Part shown: piece by piece, positions 1-8,230 of the stretch | Position numbering within the stretch: the stretch's first letter is position 1 | Layout of the letters: every line of letters starts with the position of its first letter | From: Candidatus Poribacteria bacterium | Lineage (GTDB): Bacteria > Poribacteria > WGA-4E > WGA-3G | DNA: 63,768 bases | Assembly (NCBI GenBank): GCA_022828145.1 | Contig: JAJEJA010000069.1 | Location: forward strand, 1-63,768 | Direction: 5' to 3' | Notes under the pieces: model-generated | Seen by the model: only the letters and a program-made list of their open reading frames with translations | Databases searched by the model: none | What the model was told of the DNA's origin: nothing | Translations under genes and position numbers: made by a program

Positions 1-447
1 TACAATCCTTACGTGTTGGGTTTCGTGCCTCAACCCAACCTACATAATTTAGTCTGGACCGTCCACTAGAGGCGTTAATTTAGGGATTATCTGAGAGTTA
101 GGGATGCTCTTCAGTCCCGTAGGGACGATATGTTTATAGAAGAATGTATACCCCACCTCTCTTCAGTCCCGACAAATGCCAAACGCGCATTTGGCGTTGA
201 TTTGGTAGAACGATATGTTATGCTACGGTATTTATACCATATCGTCCCTACAGGACTAAAGATACCGTGGATAAACGCGATCTATAAACATATCGTCCCT
301 ACGGGACTAAAGAGGTGAAGGAAGGTAAAATTTTGGGACGAATGATTGACCTACCCCGTAAGATGATGGAAATAAATGAAACCACATATTAAGGATAGCG
401 TTAGTTAAGGGTATAAGGATTAGAATCTATACAGCGGGGTGGTGACA
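1..447. repeat. Repeat cluster at the window start, no gene seen
   Basis: This stretch holds dispersed repeats rather than a gene. Positions 19-45 are the exact reverse complement of 63742-63768. Positions 51-71 recur inverted, with one mismatch, at 28401-28421. A unit beginning CAGTCCCGTAGGGACGATAT lies near 115-140 and is repeated inverted near 285-312. Positions 157-209, with a palindromic core around CCAAACGCGCATTTGG, recur inverted at 33558-33606. The short open frame through 130-318 is made only of these repeats and is not called a gene. Confidence 0.7.
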
Positions 448-657
448 ATGAAAAAAGATACAAAACAAGCCCCAATCAAGCAGAAATCTTCAGAGGACCG
501 CAGATTAGGGTATTACGAGTTAGCGATCTGTTACGCTGCTGCAAAAGCACAAGAAGATGAATTCCACTGGGACGATTTTATTGATAACCTTTCATTTATT
601 TGTGATAAATTCGCTATGCATATTAAGACAAACGGGAAATCACAGATGGGAATATAG
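448..657 (+). CDS. Small hypothetical protein
   Basis: A 69-residue product starting MKKDTKQAPIK is read from ATG 448, which has a purine-rich GGGGTGG about 6-12 bases upstream. A GTG at 439 would add three residues. The protein is highly charged, with no signal peptide or membrane segment, and a central aromatic/acidic stretch (YYELAICYAAAKAQEDEFHW). I recognise no family. A good intrinsic terminator on the plus strand at 756-796 supports transcription in this direction. It faces the minus-strand yvcK gene, separated by two hairpin repeats. It could be a real small gene or a remnant. Confidence 0.4.
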   Translation: MKKDTKQAPIKQKSSEDRRLGYYELAICYAAAKAQEDEFHWDDFIDNLSFICDKFAMHIKTNGKSQMGI

Positions 658-665
658 TTCCTGAC

Positions 666-730
666 GGTAGGTTCGGTTTCCTAACCGAAACGAAGGCAAC
701 AAATGGTAGGTTCGGTTTCCTAACCGAACC
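666..730. repeat. Tandem pair of GGTTCGGTTTCC hairpin repeats
   Basis: Two copies of the near-palindrome GGTTCGGTTTCCTAACCGAA lie at about 666-690 and 705-730. The same element recurs at 56459-56485 and 60300-60330, always outside genes. It folds as a short perfect hairpin with a TTTCCTAA-type centre, like REP elements. Confidence 0.75.
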
Positions 731-755
731 AAATACGAAGAATTGGTAGTATACC

Positions 756-796
756 ATAGGGTAGTGTTCTTATAGTAACCTACCCTATTTTGTTTT
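756..796 (+). terminator. Intrinsic terminator after the small ORF
   Basis: ATAGGGTAG (756-764) pairs with CTACCCTAT (780-788), giving a 9-bp stem and 15-base loop. It is followed by TTTTGTTTT on the plus strand. The minus strand has no U-tract after the stem, so it should end plus-strand transcripts. Confidence 0.6.
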
Positions 797-2060
797 AAAT
801 TACTTCACTCAGTTTTGGATGATTTTTGAAGATATTGACTAAGTTCGTAACCAACTTTTCAGGGTCATGCCTAATAACGTTCATCTGTTCACCCCCCATC
901 CATGTTCCGACTTCAGTAACAACCATATCTCTTATGAGATCAGCTTCAACGACGGTAATGCCATCGTCTTCCAATCGCTCTAATTCTCGGTTGTAGGAGA
1001 CTTGGACTTTTGAGGCATCTGCAACCTGAACAGTTTCTGCGGAGAGGGTTGAGATATCTTTTGCAAGGTTTTGCACTTTCATCAGCTGGGCTGTGTCTTT
1101 AGCAAGCATAGAAAGTCCTTCATCAGACAGTGTCTTTATACGTGTCAGTTGTGATACCAGTACATTGCGGACATAACCTTGCATGATCTCTTTTGGGGCG
1201 GGTTGATTATTAACTAAGACATAATCGATAGGTATCTTTGCATGATCAAGAATCGCGTTTACATGGTCTGTAACAGCGTAGCCATCCGTTTCGCCGGGCT
1301 GTGTCATCACATTACACACATATATCTTCACGGCATTAGAACGTTGAATGGCATCAACGATTCCTTTGATCACGAGATTGGGCATAATGCTGGTGTAAAG
1401 GCTACCCGGACCGATGATAATTGCGTCTGCGTTAACGAGTGCATCTATTGCGGTCTGATGTGCTTGACAATCATAGTCTTCATCAGTGGCATGGTGCGCC
1501 ATTTCATCTGCCCTGTCATTTTCCCGGCCGTTCTCTCGCTGTTCAAAAAAGACGCGTTTAATAGGTTCTCTATTTTCCCGGATCGGGATTGTTGATTCAC
1601 CTCGTACAATTTCACCATTGGCAAGCTCGGCACAGAGAACAGTGGAATCCAATGTGACAGGAATAATCTGTCCGCGTACGGAAAGTAACCGGGAGGCAGC
1701 TTGGATAGCTTTCGGGAAGTTTCCTTGAATTGTCGTCAAAGCTGTTAACAGAAGATTGCCGATGGTATGTCCATCAAGATCTCCGTTACTGGAAAATCGA
1801 TATTCAAAGAGACCGGCAATCTCATCTGCATCGGATAGTGTATACAGAAGTCTACGGATATCCCCTGGCGGTAGCACATCAAACTCTTCTCTGAGTCGAC
1901 CTGAGCTTCCCCCATCATCAGATACAGTGACGATGGCAGCTAAACTGTCAAGGTCTATGATTTTTCTCTCTGCTGTTTCTAAGTCGGCATACTGTTTTAA
2001 CCCGCTAAGGAGGGCAGATAAACCGCTACCCCCACCAATACAGGCAATTTTCAAAGACAT
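795..2060 (-). CDS. yvcK: YvcK/GlmR-type gluconeogenesis factor (CofD-like family)
   Basis: A 421-residue member of the YvcK/CofD-like Rossmann family. The N-terminus has the nucleotide-binding GGGSGLS loop (about residues 9-15). It is followed by SDDGGSSGRLREEF and PPGDIRRLL, then DGHTIGNLLL and IIIGPGSLYTSIMPN, all diagnostic of YvcK rather than phospholactate transferase. In Firmicutes YvcK (also called GlmR) binds UDP-GlcNAc and steers carbon into amino-sugar synthesis. Its position downstream of glmM on the same strand fits that role. It is about 100 residues longer than B. subtilis YvcK. The extra length is an acidic/basic insert near residues 170-200 and a C-terminal extension. A hairpin repeat lies between glmM and this gene. 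Confidence 0.88.
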   Translation of the reverse strand: MSLKIACIGGGSGLSALLSGLKQYADLETAERKIIDLDSLAAIVTVSDDGGSSGRLREEFDVLPPGDIRRLLYTLSDADEIAGLFEYRFSSNGDLDGHTIGNLLLTALTTIQGNFPKAIQAASRLLSVRGQIIPVTLDSTVLCAELANGEIVRGESTIPIRENREPIKRVFFEQRENGRENDRADEMAHHATDEDYDCQAHQTAIDALVNADAIIIGPGSLYTSIMPNLVIKGIVDAIQRSNAVKIYVCNVMTQPGETDGYAVTDHVNAILDHAKIPIDYVLVNNQPAPKEIMQGYVRNVLVSQLTRIKTLSDEGLSMLAKDTAQLMKVQNLAKDISTLSAETVQVADASKVQVSYNRELERLEDDGITVVEADLIRDMVVTEVGTWMGGEQMNVIRHDPEKLVTNLVNIFKNHPKLSEVI

Positions 2061-2119
2061 AATTTCTCCAACCCATCTTACAAATGGTTATTTTCTAATG
2101 CTTTGTCAAGTGCTATTTT

Positions 2120-2152
2120 GTAGGTCGGGTAGAGCGAAGCGAAACCCGACAT
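2120..2152. repeat. Dispersed hairpin repeat, copy 1 (GTAGGTCGGGT type)
   Basis: GTCGGGT and ACCCGAC form a 7-bp stem around AGAGCGAAGCGAA. Near-identical copies sit at 14751-14782 and 55280-55311. This copy lies between glmM and yvcK. Confidence 0.8.
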
Positions 2153-2226
2153 GATAGACATAATCAATACGTGTCCAAATCAACGTCAAATGCGCTTTTG
2201 GCAAAGGTTTATGATAAATAACGGAT

Positions 2227-3621
2227 TTAGCGTTTTATCTGTTTCATTAACATCTCTAAACGTTCAACCGTCTGATTACATAACATTTCTGCTTCCGATG
2301 CTGTCGGAGCTTCACTAAATATACGGATGACCGGTTCAGTTCCTGATTTTCGGATATTCACCCAACGATCATCCCAGACTCGTTTGATACCATCCGTCAA
2401 TTCAAGGGACACCGTATCACTGTTCGTAGATGTAATTTCATCTTTGTATTGAGCCAATAGTTGTGATGCAATCGCTTGTGATGGTATCTCCATTTTTTTG
2501 CGGCACATTTCATATTTAGGCATCGCCTCAACAAGTGCTGAGACGGTGATTTCGGATTCTACAAGGTATTGAAGAATCGCTGCGATGGAAGTGATACCGT
2601 CCGTTGTATGATTGATCCCAGGATAGATAACACCACCTGTACCTTCACCTCCGATAACAGCGTTGACTTCATGCATCTTTTCTACGATATATCCAACCCC
2701 AACCTTCGTTCTGTGTAGTTTTACGTCGTGTTTTATGGCAATATCGTCAATCATTCTACTCGTGGAAACTGTTGCAACAATATCACCTTTCGTTTTGCTG
2801 ATGATAAAATCTGTTACGCATGCAAATGTCCATTCACCGTTCAGTGCAACCCCCTTGTCTGTCACGATCACGACACGATCTGCATCACCATCGTGTGCGA
2901 ATCCGATATCAGCACCTGTATTGACCACTGTCTCAACGAGTTCAGTTATGGCATCGGGATTAGGTTCCGCAGGACGATTAAAGTTCCCATCCGGTATACA
3001 GTTTACTTCAATGACTTCACAACCGAGTTCCTTGAGCAGTGTTGGACTCATCACACAACCTGCCCCATTACCACAATCCAGTGCTACTTTCAGTTTTGCG
3101 TTGCGAATTAATGCTATATTCAGCCAAGATGAATTGAGAATTTCTTCAAGGTGAAGTGTCGTTGATTCCGTATAAACCTGATGGGCTCCAAGTTTGTCCC
3201 ACGGCATCAGGACAAAGTTTTCTGTATCATAGATGTCTAGCAATTCATCGCGCTCCCTCTGTGTTAGTAACTGTCCTGATGCTGACGCAAATTCTATGCC
3301 ATTCCACTCAACAGGATTATGGCTTGCAGTGATTGTGATACTTCCTTGGGCATTCAGAACTTTGGCAGTTAACAGGACTGTTGGCGTTGGACATAAACCG
3401 ACATCCATCACTTGACAACCGGTCGCAATCAGTCCGGCAAGCACTGCATGACGTAGCATAGGACTTGAGGTGCGGGAATCTATACCTAAGACAACAGTCC
3501 CTCCACTAACAAGCGTACCAAATGCCAATGCGAATCTTGTGATTGTTTGCATATCAAGTGATACACCAACTTCTCCACGAACACCTGATACACTTATAAT
3601 TGGGGACTTTAGTTTCTTCAT
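2227..3621 (-). CDS. glmM: Phosphoglucosamine mutase (phosphohexomutase family)
   Basis: A 464-residue alpha-D-phosphohexomutase. All four signature loops are present: the phosphoserine loop TASHNP (98-103, active Ser100), the Mg-binding loop DGDADR (244-249), the sugar-binding loop GGEGTGG (324-330) and the phosphate-binding loop RKSGTEP (424-430). GlmM interconverts glucosamine 6-phosphate and glucosamine 1-phosphate on the route to UDP-GlcNAc. The sequence style is that of the GlmM/archaeal subgroup, so phosphomannomutase activity cannot be excluded. It starts 25 bp after the upstream membrane-protein gene, suggesting cotranscription, and precedes yvcK. Confidence 0.85.
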   Translation of the reverse strand: MKKLKSPIISVSGVRGEVGVSLDMQTITRFALAFGTLVSGGTVVLGIDSRTSSPMLRHAVLAGLIATGCQVMDVGLCPTPTVLLTAKVLNAQGSITITASHNPVEWNGIEFASASGQLLTQRERDELLDIYDTENFVLMPWDKLGAHQVYTESTTLHLEEILNSSWLNIALIRNAKLKVALDCGNGAGCVMSPTLLKELGCEVIEVNCIPDGNFNRPAEPNPDAITELVETVVNTGADIGFAHDGDADRVVIVTDKGVALNGEWTFACVTDFIISKTKGDIVATVSTSRMIDDIAIKHDVKLHRTKVGVGYIVEKMHEVNAVIGGEGTGGVIYPGINHTTDGITSIAAILQYLVESEITVSALVEAMPKYEMCRKKMEIPSQAIASQLLAQYKDEITSTNSDTVSLELTDGIKRVWDDRWVNIRKSGTEPVIRIFSEAPTASEAEMLCNQTVERLEMLMKQIKR

Positions 3622-3646
3622 AAATGTGGTTTCTTCATAAATGTTC

Positions 3647-4453
3647 TCAACAGAATTTCAACACTACTCCATGTGAAACAGGTTTTGTAGGTCTACACAT
3701 CCACCATGTCCACAATAGACTACATGCACCGATGACAAGTTGCCACAATATGTTCATATACCAAGCAGGATACGTGTAATCTTGTGAGGTAATAGGGGTT
3801 AATTCATAGAACAGAGGGTTTCTAAGCACATCCAATCCATCAAAAATAGTACAGACTGCGATCACTGGATTCAGATGGAGAATCGGTCCAAAAATAGGTT
3901 GTAGATCATTGATATATCGTTCTAACGGTTTGATTAAAAAAGCACTGCCAATTAGAACGCCTAATAGCAGATAGGTAAATAGTGTTCCAAAAAGCGTGTC
4001 ACGAAAAGCACGTGCTCCGCACAAACCAACAGCTCCCGCCGCAAGACTGAAAAGTGTCAACGCAACAATCATATTCAATACTTTCACGATTGGCATACCG
4101 ATGACAATTGTAGCAAATCCCGAAGAAAGCAGTATCCAAGCGAAAAGAGGCAGTAGACTGATGATAAGATTTCTAAGTATACGCTTACCAACAGAAGCAG
4201 ACGACAAAACTAACATTATGCCAGAATCAACAGATCGAGACTCTTCTCGGAAACTGATTGCAGTTAGATAGGGTGCTGTTAGCAGGACAACGAAAATTTG
4301 TGCGAATGCAAAACATTCCGCATTAAGACCGATTTTTGCTGACAATAGCAGTTGATAAAACACCCATTGCAGAAAACTTTCAACAACAATGACTATAAAT
4401 ATAGATTTTGGTGTAATACGTTCTGCCTCAAAAAATCCATTCCGCTCTGACAT
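3647..4453 (-). CDS. Polytopic membrane protein, possibly ABC-2-type permease
   Basis: A 268-residue protein with about six long hydrophobic segments. They lie near residues 17-40, 48-66, 92-118, 122-148, 155-175 and 232-252, separated by short charged loops. Size and layout resemble ABC-2-type transporter permeases, but no ATPase gene is adjacent and no diagnostic motif is visible, so the family is a guess. The start ATG is followed by a hydrophilic MSERNGFFEAER tail. It is the first gene of the minus-strand group with glmM and is divergent from the FemAB-like gene at 4519. Confidence 0.55.
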   Translation of the reverse strand: MSERNGFFEAERITPKSIFIVIVVESFLQWVFYQLLLSAKIGLNAECFAFAQIFVVLLTAPYLTAISFREESRSVDSGIMLVLSSASVGKRILRNLIISLLPLFAWILLSSGFATIVIGMPIVKVLNMIVALTLFSLAAGAVGLCGARAFRDTLFGTLFTYLLLGVLIGSAFLIKPLERYINDLQPIFGPILHLNPVIAVCTIFDGLDVLRNPLFYELTPITSQDYTYPAWYMNILWQLVIGACSLLWTWWMCRPTKPVSHGVVLKFC

Positions 4454-4518
4454 GATGCCCTTCCAACTTCTATAGTATCAATAGATTATAGCATGACTCT
4501 AAATGAAATACAATTCAA

Positions 4519-5598
4519 ATGCTTGTTATCTTTAACCTACTCCTTGTCAAAAATCCATTTTTCAACTACAATGTGAGTGTGTATACGTTAGAACCTGTTT
4601 CACCTCAACATAATAGCGATTGGGATGCTGTCATCCAGCGATGTCCGCACAGTAATGTATTTCAGACTAATGTGTGGCGGGATGCACTGACACATTCCTT
4701 CAAACAGCTTAATCCCGTATATGTACTGATAAAGGAGGGGAAATCTGTTATCGGTGGTGTGCCTGCTTTTGTATTCCAACCGATCCCTGGTATACGATTA
4801 TGGTATTCAATGCCGTGGAACCTGTTTGGTGGACCACTATTAATCAATTCAACGGATGTCAATATAGATCAACTTATCTCAAGCATAGAAACCTATCTGC
4901 AATCTGTTGCATCAGAAAAAAGGTGGTGTGAAATGTGTTGGACATTTTCTCCCGATGACAGTGTGAAATACAGAGATGCACTAACAGCTGCCGGGTATGA
5001 AAAGACAGATCACTTTACACATCATTTAAAAACAGACTGCGATATTGATACCCTCTGGCAAGCCTACAACAAACGGGTAAGAGGTGCTGTAAGAAAGGCT
5101 CGGAAATCTGGGGTGGCGGTAACAGATACTGACTGTGATAAGGATATAGCAATATTTTACAACATGTATCTGGCGACGGTAAAACGTTTAGGTGGAACGC
5201 CGAAACCGCATAAACTTATGAAGTATCTGCTGCAACACGGTATCGCAAAACTTGCTATCGCGACCTATCAAGATACAATCATTGCAGGTTTGCTATATCT
5301 GCATTTTAATCGAACAGTAACGTTGTGGTGCGAAGCGTCCTTGCCTGAGTTTTGGCAGTATCGTCCTAACAATGCGATTTTTCATCATATTATCACGTTG
5401 GCATGTGATGAAGGTTATGAATGGGTGGATTTCGGAGCATCGCCACCCGAGAGCACAGGTTTGATCGCACATAAAGAACAGTATCGGGCAAAGAGAACCG
5501 ATTTTTGCAGTTATACAAAAACTATATTGCCAGTGCGAAGATCCTTATGGACAAGCAGCGAGAGTTTGCTAAGGAAAATCTATACACGGTTGCAGTGA
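4519..5598 (+). CDS. FemAB/GNAT-like acyltransferase
   Basis: A protein of up to 359 residues in the FemAB-like (Acetyltransf_6) group. Hallmarks are the WDAVIQRCPHSNVFQTNVW start, the basic helix KRVRGAVRKARKSG in the middle, and the C-terminal WVDFGASPPESTGL before a Lys/Arg segment. Such proteins transfer amino-acyl or acyl groups in peptidoglycan bridge or exopolysaccharide assembly; the substrate cannot be read from sequence. ATG 4519 gives an N-terminal stretch (MLVIFNLLLVKNPFFNYN) unlike the family. The GTG at 4573 gives VSVYTLEPVSP and is an equally good start. The sulfatase follows after 44 bp on the same strand. Confidence 0.7.
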   Translation: MLVIFNLLLVKNPFFNYNVSVYTLEPVSPQHNSDWDAVIQRCPHSNVFQTNVWRDALTHSFKQLNPVYVLIKEGKSVIGGVPAFVFQPIPGIRLWYSMPWNLFGGPLLINSTDVNIDQLISSIETYLQSVASEKRWCEMCWTFSPDDSVKYRDALTAAGYEKTDHFTHHLKTDCDIDTLWQAYNKRVRGAVRKARKSGVAVTDTDCDKDIAIFYNMYLATVKRLGGTPKPHKLMKYLLQHGIAKLAIATYQDTIIAGLLYLHFNRTVTLWCEASLPEFWQYRPNNAIFHHIITLACDEGYEWVDFGASPPESTGLIAHKEQYRAKRTDFCSYTKTILPVRRSLWTSSESLLRKIYTRLQ

Positions 5599-5642
5599 AA
5601 AGAGAATAATAATTTTACAGGTAGTCTAAATCAGGAGAAATC

Positions 5643-6995
5643 ATGGCACGTAAACCTAACTTAATCTTTGTTTTTGGAGACCAACACCGTCAATGTGATG
5701 TCGGTTGTGCGGGAAATCCACAAGTTCAAACACCATCAATGGATAAGCTTGCAGAACAGGGAATGTTCTTTCCGAATACATTTACAAATGTCCCGATATG
5801 TGTTCCCGCACGCGGATCACTGATGACAGGAAAACACCCTCTCAGCCATAAAGCCGTTTCTAACGATTTACCCCTTCCATTATCTGAAACTGGTATCGCA
5901 CAGGTATTCAAAGATGATGGATATGCTACAGGTTATATCGGTAAATGGCATCTTGGCGGTGTGCCGAGGGATAAGTTCATCACACATGAAATGCGGTTCG
6001 GATTTGATCATTGGGTTGGATGGAACTGTCATCATAACTATTTCAACGCCCCGTATCACGACTCTGATGGTAATAGAAGACAGATTGAAGGATACGAACC
6101 CGATTTTCAGACAGATAAAGCTATAGAATACTGTCGAGACCATGCTGATGAACCTTTCTGCCTCTATTTAAGCTGGGGCCCTCCACACAATCCATATCCG
6201 CATGTACCTGAGAAATATAAAGAGATGTATCCACCAGAGGACATTCAACTACGTCCGAATGCAGTAGATACGCCACAAACCCGGAACGATATTTCCGGCT
6301 ATTACGCACATATTACGGCTCTGGATGAGAACTTGGGGCGTCTGATGGATGCACTTGACGAAATCGGTATTGCAGATGACACAATTCTTGTCTATACATC
6401 AGACCACGGGGATATGCTGGGAAGCCAAGGACACGTCAGAAAAGAACGACCCTGGGATGAATCCAGTAGAATACCCTTTATCATCCGATGGAACAACAGA
6501 ATCCCTGCTGGTGTAACCCGTGATACCTTGCTCAGTCTTGTTGACTTTATGCCGTCAATGCTATCTCTATGCGATTTACCTATTCCTGACGGTGTAGAAG
6601 GAATTGACCTGGCTGATGCTATGTTAGGTAAAACGATTGATGAACCGAAATCTGTCTTGCTTCAAATTCCGCTACATGGGGGTGAGGGGTATCCTGCGGG
6701 TTTAACCGAATGGCGTGGGGTCCGGACACATCGTCATACCTACGCACGACACTACGACGGCACAGGTTGGTTACTCTACGATAACGAAAACGACCCGTAT
6801 CAGATGAATAATCTTATAGATGATGCAGACTCACAATCGCTACGTGAAGAATTAGAGGCAGACCTTCAACAGTGGCTTGAACAGATAAATGATCCGTGTA
6901 TTGCAGGTTTAGACCATATTCGTCAACTCGGTTTAGCGGAGTTGTGGAACCTTAGCGAACAACGTTTAGGAGGAAGAAAACCGCGTTGGGCATGA
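5643..6995 (+). CDS. Arylsulfatase-family sulfatase (S1)
   Basis: A 450-residue sulfatase of the alkaline-phosphatase fold. The formylglycine signature C-x-P-x-R is present as CVPAR (Cys53, Pro55, Arg57), followed by GSLMTGKHP. Metal-site segments include FGDQHRQ near the N-terminus and YTSDHGDMLGSQGH in the second half. The first acidic motif reads GDQ rather than the common DDQ. The enzyme should hydrolyse a sulfate ester, probably on a host or algal polysaccharide, after Cys53 is converted to formylglycine by an enzyme not in this window. No signal peptide is visible. A clear AGGAG lies before ATG 5643. It ends 17 bp from the convergent peptidase gene. Confidence 0.88.
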   Translation: MARKPNLIFVFGDQHRQCDVGCAGNPQVQTPSMDKLAEQGMFFPNTFTNVPICVPARGSLMTGKHPLSHKAVSNDLPLPLSETGIAQVFKDDGYATGYIGKWHLGGVPRDKFITHEMRFGFDHWVGWNCHHNYFNAPYHDSDGNRRQIEGYEPDFQTDKAIEYCRDHADEPFCLYLSWGPPHNPYPHVPEKYKEMYPPEDIQLRPNAVDTPQTRNDISGYYAHITALDENLGRLMDALDEIGIADDTILVYTSDHGDMLGSQGHVRKERPWDESSRIPFIIRWNNRIPAGVTRDTLLSLVDFMPSMLSLCDLPIPDGVEGIDLADAMLGKTIDEPKSVLLQIPLHGGEGYPAGLTEWRGVRTHRHTYARHYDGTGWLLYDNENDPYQMNNLIDDADSQSLREELEADLQQWLEQINDPCIAGLDHIRQLGLAELWNLSEQRLGGRKPRWA

Positions 6996-7012
6996 ATATA
7001 AGGTCACACAAT

Positions 7013-7948
7013 TTATGTTCCGTATGCAGCAGACACAGCATTGACAATTGATTCCGATACAACCTCTGCTGCAAGGATGCCGATAGTATTGACATTACTA
7101 CTATTGTGTTTTCCCGTTGCAAGTGTAAAAAGGGTATCACCATCGAACATTGTATGTGATGGTCGTATAGCACGTGCCAGGCCATCGTGTGCCATTTCAG
7201 CAACCCGTGTCGCTTCTGCGACTGTTAACGTTGCGTTCGTTGCTATAACGCCGATAGTTGTGTTCGTTCCTGGCACTATATCGGCATCTAAGAGGCTTTC
7301 GGTAATGTCTATGTATGTGTCGTTTATTTTTCTACCCGCAACGATCTCACCAGTTGTCGGATTGACGACATTTCCTAAGGCATTTACGACAGTAATCGCA
7401 GCAACAATCAATCCTGACTTGAGGGACTTGCATGCGGAGCCGAGACCGCCAGGAGAGGGTATGACACCAGGGGCCCCAATGTCCAAATTTCCAACGGTTG
7501 CCCCTGTTCCCGCACCGATTGTTCCCATTGCAACAGGTTCAGTTGATGCGTTTTGGCATGCCTGATACCCCATTTCTTTGCCAGGACGCACCTTTGCGTC
7601 TCCGACGTGTAGGTCAAAAATGACTGCAGCAGGGACGATCGGCACACGCACAGGTCCTACAGGTAGACCTATACCATTTTCTTCCAAGTACTGAACAACC
7701 CCGCTTGCAGCATCCAAACCGAAAGCACTTCCACCTGTGAGTAAGATTGCATGAGCTTTTTGGATTAATCGACCGGGACGGATTGCTTCGGTTTCTCGTG
7801 TTCCCGGCGCAGCACCACGCACATCAACACCTGCTGTCGCACCTTCTGGAGCGAGTATCACTGTACAGCCGGTTTTAGCAGTCACATCAGTCGCATGTCC
7901 GACCTGTATACCTTCAATTGCAGTGAGCGTATGATTTGTCAATTGCAT
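7013..7948 (-). CDS. P1/S58-family peptidase (DmpA / NylC-like)
   Basis: A 311-residue protein of the DmpA/NylC N-terminal-nucleophile family, which act as D-aminopeptidases or endo-amidases after self-cleavage. Typical family segments are GGSAFGLDAASGVVQYLEE (72-90) and GNLDIGAPGVIPSPGGLGSA. The predicted processing site is GTNTTIGVIATNA, cleaving Asn229-Thr230 to expose Thr230. That is the NylC type (Asn-Thr) rather than the Gly-Ser of DmpA. The substrate is unknown. There is no signal peptide. It is convergent with the sulfatase and reads from its own promoter region in the AT-rich gap 7949-8230. Confidence 0.8.
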   Translation of the reverse strand: MQLTNHTLTAIEGIQVGHATDVTAKTGCTVILAPEGATAGVDVRGAAPGTRETEAIRPGRLIQKAHAILLTGGSAFGLDAASGVVQYLEENGIGLPVGPVRVPIVPAAVIFDLHVGDAKVRPGKEMGYQACQNASTEPVAMGTIGAGTGATVGNLDIGAPGVIPSPGGLGSACKSLKSGLIVAAITVVNALGNVVNPTTGEIVAGRKINDTYIDITESLLDADIVPGTNTTIGVIATNATLTVAEATRVAEMAHDGLARAIRPSHTMFDGDTLFTLATGKHNSSNVNTIGILAAEVVSESIVNAVSAAYGT

Positions 7949-8230
7949 AATGTGACTATAGCACGATCGTACTTGTTTCGCAAGGGAACTGTGGTATAAA
8001 ATTAATTAAATATTTGACTTAAAACAAGATTCTTGATAATATAGTAATTTACAAAATTAAGTTTACGTTTTCGGTAGAAGCAATCTACAAATTACGACTA
8101 AAAACGTTGATAGATGGGAACCGGAGTTCTCTCCTACAATTTGAAATTGGAAAATGTAAAATAATTGTATAATCAACTATATACACACTTAACTTCTGTG
8201 TAAGTAAGAAGTTTTTGGACATCTAATCCT

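Noticed and set aside
130..318. Short plus-strand frame as a gene
   Set aside because: It is built wholly from dispersed repeats found inverted elsewhere.
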